Origin: MED-G105 sp039814575
GTDB taxonomy: Bacteria; Pseudomonadota; Alphaproteobacteria; Caulobacterales; Parvularculaceae
Length of the DNA: 64,000 nucleotides
Assembly: GCA_039814575.1 (NCBI GenBank)
Contig: JBCCAY010000005.1
Location: forward strand, 1-64,000
Reading direction: 5' to 3'
The notes under the pieces are model-generated. The model was not told where the DNA came from and ran no database searches. It saw nothing but the letters and a program-made list of their open reading frames with translations. Every line of letters begins with the position of its first letter. Within the stretch, counting starts at the first letter, position 1. Both the position numbers and the translations under genes were made by a program. Of the stretch, positions 34,251-43,412 are shown in pieces.

Positions 34251-35210
34251 TTAGGACGCGGGCTTGACGAATTTCAGCGTCATCCGGTTCGACTCGCCAA
34301 TGGCCTTCATCGCCGCAGCGCGTTCTTCGGAGGCCGAACCGCCGTCGAGCGACGGCGGCAAGCGCCAGACATAGTCTTCATTCGTCGGCTGATCTTTCGG
34401 ATTGGCGTTGACGTCAGAAGCCTCAACGAACTCAAAGCCCGCCGCCTCAATAGCGGCGACAACTTGCGACTGCTTCAAATAACCGTTTTGGCCGGTCGCC
34501 CATGCGTCGTCGTTCGTTTCCGGTCCGGCATGCTGCACAACGCCCAGGACGCCGCCCGGCTTCAAAAGATCAAATGCGTCTTTTAGAGCCGTCGTGCGAT
34601 AACCGCCGTTAGCTTCATAGCGATTGACGTTGTGAAGCGCACGGATCATCAAAAAGACATCAGCCGAACCGGCCGCAGCGGCGTCAACAGCGCCAAAGGA
34701 GTAAGCGCCGACAATGGGCGCATCGCCTTCCTTGCTCCACTCTTCGGTGGTCGCCGGCCACGTGCTGGGCCATTGGCGGGTCTCTTCGACAAACTCTTCC
34801 GAAACTTCGTCGCCAAATAGGACGACCATGTCAGGCGCATAATTGACGCCGATGAGGCCGCCATCGGCGCCCAATAACGGCAGCAGCAAACGCGTGTACC
34901 AGCCGCCGCCAGGCTGCGCTTCGGCGACCGTCATGCCGGGTTCAACGCCGAAAAACGCCATCGTCTCTTGCGGATGACGATATTGGTCGCGATCCGCATG
35001 GTTCTCGCCGCGACGATCGGAGGTGAGGATCGCACCCCAATCGACGCCGGCGACTTCGGCGGCAGTCTCGTCAGCCGGCGCGAGTTCAACCGCCTCTTCA
35101 ATCAAGGCCGGCGTATCGGCTGCCGGCGCAGCATCTGTCGAAGACTGGGTGTCCGCTCCGCCGCAGGCGGCGAGCGCGAGCGCCGCGGCGCTGGTCAATA
35201 AATAACGCAT
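34251..35210 (-). CDS. Predicted exported methyltransferase-like lipoprotein (COG4798 type)
   Basis: A 319-residue protein. The signal MRYLLTSAAALALAACGG has a lipobox with Cys16, so it should be lipid-anchored outside the inner membrane. After an acidic low-complexity linker (about 20-55), a class I SAM-methyltransferase-like fold starts near 75: FFGVEPGMTVAEAQPGGGWYTRLLLPLLG is motif I in degenerate form, and KDAFDLLKPGGVLGVVQH is the post-motif strand. An exported SAM enzyme is puzzling because SAM is not known to be supplied to the periplasm. It may have lost catalysis or use another ligand. It ends at a strong terminator. Family assignment is good; function is unknown. Confidence 0.8.
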   Translation of the reverse strand: MRYLLTSAAALALAACGGADTQSSTDAAPAADTPALIEEAVELAPADETAAEVAGVDWGAILTSDRRGENHADRDQYRHPQETMAFFGVEPGMTVAEAQPGGGWYTRLLLPLLGADGGLIGVNYAPDMVVLFGDEVSEEFVEETRQWPSTWPATTEEWSKEGDAPIVGAYSFGAVDAAAAGSADVFLMIRALHNVNRYEANGGYRTTALKDAFDLLKPGGVLGVVQHAGPETNDDAWATGQNGYLKQSQVVAAIEAAGFEFVEASDVNANPKDQPTNEDYVWRLPPSLDGGSASEERAAAMKAIGESNRMTLKFVKPAS

Positions 35211-35450
35211 TAGAGTTCTCCCTTGCCCATTAGGGCTTTCACGTGTGGATTTTCCACCGGGAGCCCGACCGCCCTTAACGGCCGCGCGCCCTGCGAGTTG
35301 GTCGCGTTCATCAATGTTTCGATACCCGCCCTACGAAGACAAGGCGAACTCACAAGGCAGTGATCAATTCAAATACGCGGCGCTTCGAAGAGACCTGACC
35401 AGCGAAGCCAGTGTCCGGACCCAACTCGGACCCAACGCTGGCGCAAAGCA

Positions 35451-36854
35451 CTAATGAAACGACTTGACGATCTCTTCGCACATTTTTTTGGCGTCGCCGA
35501 ATAACATCATCGTATTGTCGTGGAAGAAGAGCTCATTTTGCACGCCGGCATAGCCCGACGCCATGGACCGCTTCACGAACAAGACGGTGCCGGCGTTTTC
35601 CACATCCAAGATCGGCATGCCGTAGATCGGCGATTGCGGGTCGGTCTTAGCAGATGGGTTGGTGACGTCATTAGCGCCAATAACGAAGGCGACGTCGGCG
35701 GTGCGGAACTCTGAATTGATGTCTTCCAACTCAAAGACCTCGTCATAAGGCACTTGAGCTTCCGCGAGGAGGACGTTCATGTGCCCCGGCATCCGGCCGG
35801 CGACGGGGTGGATGGCGTATTTCACTTCCACGCCTTCGGACTTCAGCGTATCGGCCATTTCCTTCAATGCGTGCTGGGCTTGCGCCACCGCCATGCCATA
35901 GCCGGGAACGATAATGACCTTGCCGGCGTTCTTCATGATGAAGGACGCGTCTTCCGCCGAGCCTTGCTTCACAGGGCGATCGTCCGCGCCGCCCGCGGCC
36001 GGACCGGCGTCATCGCCGCCAAAGCCGCCGAGAATGACCGAGACAAAAGACCGGTTCATGCCCTTACACATAATGTAAGAGAGAATGGCCCCTGACGAGC
36101 CGACGAGCGCGCCGGTGATGATCAAGGCCATGTTCTCCAGCGTGAAGCCGATACCGGCGGCGGCCCAGCCTGAATAACTATTCAGCATGGAGACGACGAC
36201 GGGCATGTCCGCGCCGCCAATCGGGATGATGATCAAGAAGCCGAGCGCAAAAGCAACGAGCGTGACGACGGCGAACCAGAAAACCGTCTGTGGTCCCGTC
36301 ATCAAAACGCCGACGCCGAGCACGATGATCGCGGCGAGCGCCAAATTAATGACATGCCGCGACGGCAAAAGAATCGGCGCGCCGGACATATTGCCGTTCA
36401 ATTTCAAGAACGCGATGATCGAGCCCGAAAACGTTATCGCGCCAATCGCCGCGCCGAGGGACATTTCCAACGCCGAGCCGGCATGGATATGCCCCGGCTC
36501 GCCGACGCCGAACGCCGCCGGCGCCAAGAAGGCCGCCCAAGCGATAAAGACCGCAGCGAGGCCGACGAGGCTGTGAAAGCCAGCGACGAGTTGCGGCATT
36601 TGCGTCATCTGCACGCGCTGTGAGATGACGGCGCCAGCGCCGCCGCCGAGGCACGCGGCGATCGCGATCCACAGCCAGGTGCCGAACCCTTTTTGTTCGA
36701 GCACGAAGAATGTCGTCACGACGGCGATGCCCATGCCGATCATGCCGAAGCGATTGCCTTCGCGCGAGGTTTCCGGCGAGGACAAGCCTCTTAGCGCCAA
36801 GATGAACAAGACGCCGGCGGCGATATAAAGTAGCGGCGGTAAATTCTGCGCCAT
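35451..36854 (-). CDS. pntB: NAD(P) transhydrogenase subunit beta
   Basis: A 467-residue membrane protein with about nine hydrophobic segments in the first 265 residues. The NADP(H)-binding domain III (about 290-467) has the fingerprint VIIVPGYGMAVAQAQHAL, then HPVAGRMPGHMNVLLAEA and VIGANDVTNP. With the two alpha subunits it couples proton entry to hydride transfer from NADH to NADP+. It lies 9 bp after pntAB, in the order AA-AB-B usual for alphaproteobacteria. Confidence 0.96.
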   Translation of the reverse strand: MAQNLPPLLYIAAGVLFILALRGLSSPETSREGNRFGMIGMGIAVVTTFFVLEQKGFGTWLWIAIAACLGGGAGAVISQRVQMTQMPQLVAGFHSLVGLAAVFIAWAAFLAPAAFGVGEPGHIHAGSALEMSLGAAIGAITFSGSIIAFLKLNGNMSGAPILLPSRHVINLALAAIIVLGVGVLMTGPQTVFWFAVVTLVAFALGFLIIIPIGGADMPVVVSMLNSYSGWAAAGIGFTLENMALIITGALVGSSGAILSYIMCKGMNRSFVSVILGGFGGDDAGPAAGGADDRPVKQGSAEDASFIMKNAGKVIIVPGYGMAVAQAQHALKEMADTLKSEGVEVKYAIHPVAGRMPGHMNVLLAEAQVPYDEVFELEDINSEFRTADVAFVIGANDVTNPSAKTDPQSPIYGMPILDVENAGTVLFVKRSMASGYAGVQNELFFHDNTMMLFGDAKKMCEEIVKSFH

Positions 36855-36863
36855 GACGACCCC

Positions 36864-37346
36864 CTAACGCTCTTTCTTCTTGTACATTTCAAGCATGCGT
36901 TGGGTCACCATGAACCCGCCGACAATGTTGACGCTCGCGAGCGCGACGCCTAGGAAGCCGAACATTTTCGGCCAGATCCCGGCGGCGGAGCCCGTTAAGT
37001 CCGCGCCGAGCGCAATTAACGCGCCGACGACGACCACGGAGGAAATGGCGTTGGTGACCGACATCAGCGGCGTATGCAGCGCCGGCGTCACCGACCACAC
37101 AACGTAATAGCCGACGAAAATCGCCAAGACGAAAATGCCGAGGAGGTAAACGATCTCAGACGGCGAAGAGAGAAGGTCGGCGTAGCTTAAGAGGCCGTCG
37201 GCGATCTTCCGGGTCTCTTCAGCCGCGGCGACGGCTGCTTCTGCGTTTTGCTGCGCGCCGACGGCGGCGGTGTCCGCTGCGTCCGCCAGCGCGTCGGCGG
37301 CGCGCGCCGCCTCTTCCGCGGCTTCGCGTTCGTTTGCTTGCGCCAT
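36864..37346 (-). CDS. pntAB: NAD(P) transhydrogenase subunit alpha, membrane part (alpha-2)
   Basis: A 160-residue protein. The last 100 residues form three membrane helices (VYLLGIFVLAIFVGYYVVWSV, SVTNAISSVVVVGALIALG, MFGFLGVALASVNIVGGFMV) with the conserved HTPLMSVTNAISS block of the proton channel domain. The first 55 residues are an Ala/Glu-rich helical extension not found in short family members. It starts 2 bp after the pntAA stop and precedes pntB. Confidence 0.94.
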   Translation of the reverse strand: MAQANEREAAEEAARAADALADAADTAAVGAQQNAEAAVAAAEETRKIADGLLSYADLLSSPSEIVYLLGIFVLAIFVGYYVVWSVTPALHTPLMSVTNAISSVVVVGALIALGADLTGSAAGIWPKMFGFLGVALASVNIVGGFMVTQRMLEMYKKKER

Positions 37347-37348
37347 CT

Positions 37349-38605
37349 TTATGCCTCGCTTTCCTCCGCCGCGCCGTCATCGGCAACGGCGGCGTCCCCA
37401 GGATTTTTCACATCGTTCGCAACATCGCTCGCAGCGTCATTCGTCGCCGAACCGTTCGCCGCTTCAGTTGCCGCCGCATCAGCATAAGCGGGATGAATGA
37501 CAGCCCCGTTGCGCGTCAGCACAATGTTTTTGATGATTTCATCGTCCCAATCGGTCGGGAATGAGCTGCTGTCCTTGTCAAAGAAGGTCGAGAAGAAATT
37601 AAAGACGTTTTTCGCGTAGAGCGCCGAGGCGTCCGTCGCCAAGCGGCCCGGAACGTTCTCAAAACCAACGACGACAACGCCGTCCACATCGACGGCTTCG
37701 CCCGGCCGCGTGACGGCGACATTGCCGCCCTGCTCCGCGGCGAGGTCAACGACTACGGAGCCCGGTTGCATGGAGCGCACCATGGGCTCGGTGACGAGTT
37801 TCGGCGCCGGCCGTCCGGGGATCAGCGCCGTCGTGATGACGATGTTCTGTTTTTTGATGTGATCAGCGACGAATTCAGCCTGGCGGGCCTTGAAGTCATC
37901 GGACATCTCTTTGGCGTAACCGCCTTCCGTTTCGGCGGATTTCATCTCTTCTTCGTCAACCGTGACGAAGGTCGCGCCGAGGCTCTCAACTTGCTCTTTC
38001 GCGGCGTAGCGTACGTCCGTCGCGGAAACGACAGCGCCAAGGCGCCGCGCCGTCGCGATCGCCTGCAAACCGGCGACGCCGGCGCCCATGACGAAGACTT
38101 TCGCCGGCGCGACCGTGCCCGCGGCCGTCATCATCATCGGCATGGCGCGGCCATAATAGGCGGCGCCGTCGATCACCGCTTTATAGCCGGCAAGGTTTGA
38201 TTGCGACGACAGGACGTCCATTGATTGGGCGCGGGTGATACGCGGCATCAAATCCATGGAGAAAAGATCAACGCCCTTGCCGGCGGCGGACTTCAACAAC
38301 GCCTCGTTCTGTGACGGATAAACGACGGAGATAATCGACTGGCCAGGCTTTGTCGCATCAAGCTCGCCGTCATTCGGCGCGCGCACTTTCAGAACGACGT
38401 CCGCATCGCCCGTCGTCGCGGCGTATCCGGTTGCAATGTCAGCGCCGGCTTCACGAAAAGCGGCGTCAGAAAAGCTCGAAGCGGCGCCAGCGCCGGCCTC
38501 GACAACGACATCAAGCCCGAGCCCGACAAAGCGCTTCACGGTTTCAGGCGACGCAGCGACGCGCGTCTCGTTCGGCGCTGTCTCCCGGGGAACGGCGATC
38601 TTCAT
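37349..38605 (-). CDS. pntAA: NAD(P) transhydrogenase subunit alpha, NAD-binding part (alpha-1)
   Basis: A 418-residue soluble subunit of the alanine dehydrogenase/PntA fold. The N-terminal block MKIAVPRETAPNETRVAASP is followed by the NAD-binding Rossmann segment VFVMGAGVAGLQAIATARRLGA. The ATG at 38605 is chosen for that N-terminus; the upstream start at 38644 adds 13 unrelated residues. The last 45 residues are Ala/Asp/Asn-rich low complexity, mirrored by the Ala-rich head of the next subunit, and may form a flexible tether between the two separate alpha parts. Confidence 0.95.
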   Translation of the reverse strand: MKIAVPRETAPNETRVAASPETVKRFVGLGLDVVVEAGAGAASSFSDAAFREAGADIATGYAATTGDADVVLKVRAPNDGELDATKPGQSIISVVYPSQNEALLKSAAGKGVDLFSMDLMPRITRAQSMDVLSSQSNLAGYKAVIDGAAYYGRAMPMMMTAAGTVAPAKVFVMGAGVAGLQAIATARRLGAVVSATDVRYAAKEQVESLGATFVTVDEEEMKSAETEGGYAKEMSDDFKARQAEFVADHIKKQNIVITTALIPGRPAPKLVTEPMVRSMQPGSVVVDLAAEQGGNVAVTRPGEAVDVDGVVVVGFENVPGRLATDASALYAKNVFNFFSTFFDKDSSSFPTDWDDEIIKNIVLTRNGAVIHPAYADAAATEAANGSATNDAASDVANDVKNPGDAAVADDGAAEESEA

Positions 38606-38769
38606 GAGTAAGCTCCTCTCTCCGGCATTGCGCCCAGTATTCAACTTTAGCCGGCGCTCCTACTGAGCGGCCGCATGAGGTCGGTCGCCGTTGCGCGCAC
38701 TTGCGTTCACGGTCGTTCCGACACGGGTCCTTAGAGGCCGTTAAGCCCAAGCTCCACAGACTTATACGG

Positions 38770-39024
38770 TTAGTGTGAGAAAAAGGCTTTTACGACGAAG
38801 AAGACAAATAGATATGTCACAACAGCAGCGAGAACAGCGACGATAACGCCGTTCGCCATGACTAGATTTGTGAAAAACATGGTCAGCGCGATTGCAAACG
38901 GCACCCCGATTTCGCTGTATGCGCGAATGAAGGTTTCATACGTGTTTTTATTCTCGTCAGAATCGGAGCCCGTCGCGTCTAAAGCGCCTGGGGTGATCGA
39001 ACGGGAAGCAGCGTTATCAGCCAT
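38770..39024 (-). CDS. aa3-type cytochrome c oxidase subunit IV family protein
   Basis: An 84-residue protein. A polar N-terminal 30 residues precede the family block NTYETFIRAYSEIGVPFAIALTMFF, then VIVAVLAAVVTYLFVFFVVKAFF forms the membrane part. It is a small accessory of alphaproteobacterial aa3 oxidases, and in many alphaproteobacteria it sits beside pnt genes as here. The core oxidase genes are not in the window. It lies 164 bp upstream of pntAA in the same direction. Confidence 0.85.
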   Translation of the reverse strand: MADNAASRSITPGALDATGSDSDENKNTYETFIRAYSEIGVPFAIALTMFFTNLVMANGVIVAVLAAVVTYLFVFFVVKAFFSH

Positions 39025-39192
39025 TGGTGTTTCTCATTTCATCGCTAAAGCGTTGCACTTTAATTGGCGGAATTCCGCCCTAGGGGCAAGACCCGCAAGC
39101 AAGGGTATTGTTCCGCAACTATAATCGCCTTTTCTTAATATGCTGAAACAAGGACGGCAATGTCCCTATAACCGCTTACGCGCCCGCCACGG

Positions 39193-40185
39193 TCAAAGGC
39201 CGACGCGCACCGGCCAACAGGTAAGCAAGGTTCTCAAGGTCGAGGTGAAAGCGAGCGGCGCATCCATCATCAAATGGTGCGCGCTACAGGGCATTTCGAT
39301 AAACGGCACACGGCCCACCAGTTGCTTTTTCTGGGCTTCGTAGCCCTCACCGACGCTGAACGCCGACGCGCCGCCATAGATAAAGGCGAGCGGACAGCGC
39401 GCCGCCAGGAACAAATCGCGTTCGAAATGAATATGAAAATTCGTTCCAGCGAAGGGATCGAACTTCCACGACCAGCCCTCTCCCGGATTGCTTCGTTCAG
39501 CGCGCAAGGGTCCATCTCGGCGATCGGTGAGCCCTTCACGGGCGATATAATCGACAAGATAGTGCTCTTCACAGGCCTGGTTCGGGAGAAACCGAAACCG
39601 CGACACCGGCTCTTCAATCGTCGGATAGAGTTTGTGCGGCCGCGTCGTTTTGGGGTCAGCGCTGCGCGAGACGATCGTATAGCCCTCGTCCGGGTCCGGT
39701 TTCGAAATCGGGCTGTCGATAACGACTGCACCGGCGAGCCGCTCGCCTTCGCGCTCAACGGCGGCAAGCGTTAGCCAGCCGCCGAAACTATGGCCGACGA
39801 CGATCGGACGGCCGTGACTGGCGAGCCCGGCAGCTTCGATGACGGCGAAAATCTCGTCAATCGCTAAATCGAGCGAATAGTTCTCGCGCCAATCGCTGTC
39901 GCCGCCGCCGGAGAGGTCGAGCGCCGCGACCCGGTAATTGTTCGAGAAGAAGGGCGCGAACGGCCGCCACCAATTGCGATGCGCCCGCCCGCCATGGACG
40001 AAAAGCAAGCCCCGGCGGCCAACCTCGCCCCACGCCGAATACCGCACCTTGGCGCCGGCGACCTCAACGCTCGCCTCTTCCGAGGGCGCAGCGATCGCAT
40101 CTTCAAACCACTGCGGGGCCGGCGGCTTTCGCCCTTCTAAGTGTTCAATCGGGCGAATGAGGTCTTTCGGCGGAGAAGAAGGCAT
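39193..40185 (-). CDS. Alpha/beta hydrolase
   Basis: A 330-residue alpha/beta-hydrolase-fold protein. The oxyanion motif LLFVHGGRAHRNWW is followed by the nucleophile elbow PIVVGHSFGGWLTLAAV (GHSFG) and a late His in MPCSAHHLMMDAPLAF. The acid Asp is probably in the last third. The substrate is unknown; an epoxide hydrolase or carboxylesterase are both possible. The ATG at 40185 is preferred; the reading frame is open to 40335, but that stretch lacks fold features. It diverges from the response regulator gene. Confidence 0.8.
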   Translation of the reverse strand: MPSSPPKDLIRPIEHLEGRKPPAPQWFEDAIAAPSEEASVEVAGAKVRYSAWGEVGRRGLLFVHGGRAHRNWWRPFAPFFSNNYRVAALDLSGGGDSDWRENYSLDLAIDEIFAVIEAAGLASHGRPIVVGHSFGGWLTLAAVEREGERLAGAVVIDSPISKPDPDEGYTIVSRSADPKTTRPHKLYPTIEEPVSRFRFLPNQACEEHYLVDYIAREGLTDRRDGPLRAERSNPGEGWSWKFDPFAGTNFHIHFERDLFLAARCPLAFIYGGASAFSVGEGYEAQKKQLVGRVPFIEMPCSAHHLMMDAPLAFTSTLRTLLTCWPVRVGL

Positions 40186-40548
40186 GGAACGACCAAGAAC
40201 TTGAGAGCGTCTAAAAGCGCGCGCCCCAAATGCGCGCCGATCCTTTAGACCACGACGCGGCGGCGCTGGACAATCGTCGACGACAGTGACGGTCAAAAAA
40301 TCGGCGCCCGAGGCCGACCGGGCATTTACACCCAACGCTCCTCCTCAAATTCCTAGTTGGCGCGTTACAGCGCGGACAAAGACTGCGCCCGGAGTACAAG
40401 CAAAAGCTCTTAATCCGCTAACGAACCATTAACCATACGATCGGCAAGCGCGAATCTGGCCCGGAATGATACGCTTTAAAGCCATCCTTAACGGTGAGGG
40501 GGTATTCATTAGGCGTCGCATTCAACTGGTTCCGAGGTTACAAGCGCT
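40186..40548. other. Divergent intergenic region
   Basis: A gap of 363 bp between the minus-strand hydrolase and the plus-strand response regulator. It should hold both promoters. An AACCATTAACCAT direct repeat lies near 40424-40436. GAGG at 40533-40536 is the likely ribosome site of the regulator. No gene is seen. Confidence 0.4.
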
Positions 40549-42042
40549 ATGGCGCAGCAGCATATTCTTATTGTCGACGACGATCCCACCCAACGCCGGC
40601 TCATGCAGGCGGTGTGTGAAAAAGCGGGCTACCCCATCCTGCAAGCGGATACGGGCGAAGCGGCGCTCTCCGTTCTCCAGAGCGAGCAAGGCTCCGATGT
40701 CGCGCTATTAATGCTCGACTTACGCATGCCGGGGCTCGGCGGCATGGAGACGTTAAAGCGCGTCAAATCCCTCGCTGAAGATTTGCCGGTCATCGTCCTC
40801 ACCGCCCAAGGCGGCATCGACACGGTCGTTGAAGCGATGCAAAGCGGCGCGGCGGACTTTTTCGTCAAACCCGCCTCCCCGGAACGCGTCGTCGTCTCCA
40901 TCAATAACGCCCTTAATCTGACAACGCTGAAAGGCGAAGTCTCGCGCCTGAAGCGCAAACAAGAAGGCGCGATGGGCTTTCGCGATCTCATCGGCGCAAG
41001 CGGCGCATTGAAAAATGTGATTCGCCTCGGCGAACGCGCCGCGACGTCGAACATCCCCATCCTGATCACCGGCGAAAGCGGTGTCGGCAAAGAGATGATC
41101 GCCCGCGCTATTCAAGGCTCGTCCGACCGCGCGCGCCGTCCCTTCGTGACGGTCAATTGCGGCGCGATCCCCGAGAACCTTGTCGAGAGCATTCTCTTCG
41201 GCCACGAAAAGGGGTCTTTCACGGGCGCTAGCGCCAAACATATCGGTAAATTCCAAGAGGCCGACGGCGGCACGCTCTTCCTCGACGAAGTCGGCGAACT
41301 CCCGCTCGACATGCAGGTGAAACTCCTCCGGGTGCTGCAGGAAAGCGAAGTCGACCCCATCGGCGCCAAACGGCCGGTAAAAGTCGACGTGCGCGTCATT
41401 TCCGCGACCAATCGCGATCTCGCCGAAGAGGTCTCGCGCGGGTCGTTCCGTGAGGACCTTTTCTATCGCCTCAACGTCTTCCCTGTGCACATGCCGCCTT
41501 TGCGCGACCGTGTGGAGGACATCCCGGCGCTGATCGATCATTTCATCAAGCGGTATAACGCCGAAGAACGACGGAATGTGCGCGGCGTTCAACACGAAGT
41601 GATGGAAGTACTCGCGGCGCAGGCCTGGCCCGGCAATATTCGCCAGCTGGAAAACACCATCTTCCGCGCTGTGGTCTTAGCTGAAGGAAGTTATCTCACG
41701 GCGCGTGATTTCCCGCTGCTCGCCGCTGAATTTGAAGCGGCCGGCGTCGATCTCGGCCCGCCGCTCGTCGCGGCGGACGACGAGGATTTCGACGAAGACG
41801 CCCCGCCCGCCTTCACGGCGGACGACGAAGCGTCCTTCACAGGTACGGCTGAAGGCGTTTCAATTTACGATCCGGAAGGCCATTTGCGCTCGCTGCAAGA
41901 CATTGAGCGCGACCTCATCGAGCTTGCGATCGAGACCTATAACGGGCGCATGGCGGAAGTCGCCCGGCGCCTCGGCATGGGCCGTTCAACGCTTTATCGC
42001 AAGCTGCGTGACCACGGCTTATCCGTGCAAAGAGCGAGCTAG
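40549..42042 (+). CDS. Sigma-54-dependent response regulator (REC-AAA-Fis)
   Basis: A 497-residue NtrC-type regulator. The receiver domain (about 5-120) has the acidic pair DDD near 10-12 and the phosphorylation site Asp57 in LMLDLRMPG. The AAA+ domain has Walker A ITGESGVGKE and Walker B GGTLFLDEVGE. The sigma-54 contact loop is GSFTGA rather than the more usual GAFTGA. A Fis-type HTH ends the protein (MAEVARRLGMGRSTLYRKLRDHG). An acidic low-complexity insert (DDEDFDEDAPP) lies between AAA+ and HTH. No histidine kinase is adjacent, so it is an orphan here. The target is unknown. Confidence 0.9.
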   Translation: MAQQHILIVDDDPTQRRLMQAVCEKAGYPILQADTGEAALSVLQSEQGSDVALLMLDLRMPGLGGMETLKRVKSLAEDLPVIVLTAQGGIDTVVEAMQSGAADFFVKPASPERVVVSINNALNLTTLKGEVSRLKRKQEGAMGFRDLIGASGALKNVIRLGERAATSNIPILITGESGVGKEMIARAIQGSSDRARRPFVTVNCGAIPENLVESILFGHEKGSFTGASAKHIGKFQEADGGTLFLDEVGELPLDMQVKLLRVLQESEVDPIGAKRPVKVDVRVISATNRDLAEEVSRGSFREDLFYRLNVFPVHMPPLRDRVEDIPALIDHFIKRYNAEERRNVRGVQHEVMEVLAAQAWPGNIRQLENTIFRAVVLAEGSYLTARDFPLLAAEFEAAGVDLGPPLVAADDEDFDEDAPPAFTADDEASFTGTAEGVSIYDPEGHLRSLQDIERDLIELAIETYNGRMAEVARRLGMGRSTLYRKLRDHGLSVQRAS

Positions 42043-42049
42043 GGTAAAC

Positions 42050-42337
42050 CTAAACCTCGCCGATCGCGGAGAGATAAAGGTCTAAAAGCGCTTCTTGCTC
42101 TTGGCGATCGGCGCGATCCATTTTCCTGATGCGGATGACTTGGCGCAACACTTTCGTGTCATAGCCCTCGCCTTTCGCTTCGGCGTAAACCTCTTTCATA
42201 TCCTCCATGATCGTTTGTTTTTCTTCTTCCAAACGTTCAATGCGCTCAATGAACGAGCGTAAGCGCTCCGCCGCGACGCCGCTGGAGCCTACCGGACCTG
42301 CTTCTTCCACATCGATTGTCGCTGCGCCGTCGGCCAT
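42050..42337 (-). CDS. gapR: Nucleoid-associated protein GapR (DUF2312)
   Basis: A 95-residue protein. Residues of about 20-95 match GapR: VAAERLRSFIERIERLEEEK, then KEVYAEAKGEGYD and VLRQVIRIRKMDRADRQEQE. GapR clamps overtwisted AT-rich DNA ahead of replication and transcription in alphaproteobacteria. The ATG at 42337 gives the family N-terminus; the open frame to 42466 is not used. It is convergent with the response regulator, with only 7 bp between stops. Confidence 0.93.
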   Translation of the reverse strand: MADGAATIDVEEAGPVGSSGVAAERLRSFIERIERLEEEKQTIMEDMKEVYAEAKGEGYDTKVLRQVIRIRKMDRADRQEQEALLDLYLSAIGEV

Positions 42338-42495
42338 ATGTCCTCGCACTCCTGTCGCTGGTCGGTGAACACCCGAGATAAGCGGACAGGACGCGCTTAC
42401 GGCAAGGGAAAAGTCACGGGTTGGGGAAAAGCGAATGGGTTTCCACAATTTCTCCACAAGGGGCATTGGGCAAAACGCGAAACCTAGATTTGAGG

Positions 42496-43044
42496 TTAGA
42501 TTTCTTGGCTGTCGATCTCAGGCTGGAGCTTTTGCATCCGCTCCATCGCGGAGGCGTTTTGCGGATCGATTAAGAGCGTCGCCCGCAACATGTCGTATGC
42601 GGCCTCGGTGTCGTCGCTACGCGCAAGGAGCGCCGCCAGCGCTAATCGCGCCTGGAAATGCCGTGGCTCCAAAGCGATCGCTCGCTCCAAGTCAGCGCGC
42701 GCCTTCTCGGTTTCAGCCAACGCCAAATTCAAGCCGCCGCGCAGGGCGTAGCCATGGGCGAAATGCGGCGCGAGATCGACAACGGCGTTGAGCAGCGTCG
42801 CCGCCGCTGCGTCGTCACCGTCTTCAATCATCGTCTCAGCGCGATCGATAAGAAGATCGACAGTATCGCTCGGCGCATCAGCCCAAATGTCGGCGATCTG
42901 CCGGCGCACGGCCGGGGCGTCCAATGGCGAGGCCGTCTTCAAAACTTGGAAAAGACCATCAAGACGCGGATCGCGCTGATCCGCGCGCGCCGGCGCGAGC
43001 CCGAACGCTATGACAACCACAAACATGAAAACAGCAAAACGCAT
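42496..43044 (-). CDS. Exported tetratricopeptide-repeat protein
   Basis: A 182-residue protein with a signal peptide (MRFAVFMFVVVIAFGLAPARA, cleavage near 21). Three or four TPR-like helical repeats run over about 70-170, including DLAPHFAHGYALRGGLNLAL and ALEPRHFQARLALAALLA. It is a likely periplasmic scaffold for protein-protein contact; partners are unknown. It lies upstream of gapR in the same direction, separated by about 160 bp. Confidence 0.8.
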   Translation of the reverse strand: MRFAVFMFVVVIAFGLAPARADQRDPRLDGLFQVLKTASPLDAPAVRRQIADIWADAPSDTVDLLIDRAETMIEDGDDAAAATLLNAVVDLAPHFAHGYALRGGLNLALAETEKARADLERAIALEPRHFQARLALAALLARSDDTEAAYDMLRATLLIDPQNASAMERMQKLQPEIDSQEI

Positions 43045-43152
43045 GGTGAGAGCCTATCGCCCACCATCCAGGTTTCAAAGTAATTTGACGTAAATGCGAC
43101 GCCGAGACAGCCATTAATTCGGCGTCAGCGTCCGAAAAACCGCGATTTAAGG

Positions 43153-43278
43153 TTAACCTTGGCGCGCTTTAAAGCGACGTTGGGTCTTGTTAATCACGTA
43201 AACGCGGCCCTTGCGACGGACCACGCGGCAGTCTTTATGCCGGTTTTTCAAAGACTTCAAAGAGCTGCGGACTTTCAT
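43153..43278 (-). CDS. rpmJ: 50S ribosomal protein L36
   Basis: A 41-codon ORF reading MKVRSSLKSLKNRHKDCRVV then RRKGRVYVINKTQRRFKARQG, the long alphaproteobacterial form of L36. Of the zinc-ribbon ligands only one Cys (DCRVV) and one His (RHKD) remain, so this is the zinc-free (C-minus) type. Highly basic and full length. It stands alone between the TPR gene and pdeM. Confidence 0.97.
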   Translation of the reverse strand: MKVRSSLKSLKNRHKDCRVVRRKGRVYVINKTQRRFKARQG

Positions 43279-43412
43279 GGTTCTCGCCGTATTTCTCTAT
43301 GTCCGACTGATCCGGCTTAATTTAAGCGGCGGCCTCAGTTCCTTGGACGCATTCTGGATCGGGCAAACGCCCAAATTCGAAGCGGCGGAGGTACGACGCC
43401 GTCGCGGGCGTG

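Noticed and set aside
40753..41595. A 280-codon minus-strand ORF opposite the sigma-54 response regulator
   Set aside because: Mirrors the AAA+ coding strand; no independent motif or ribosome site.
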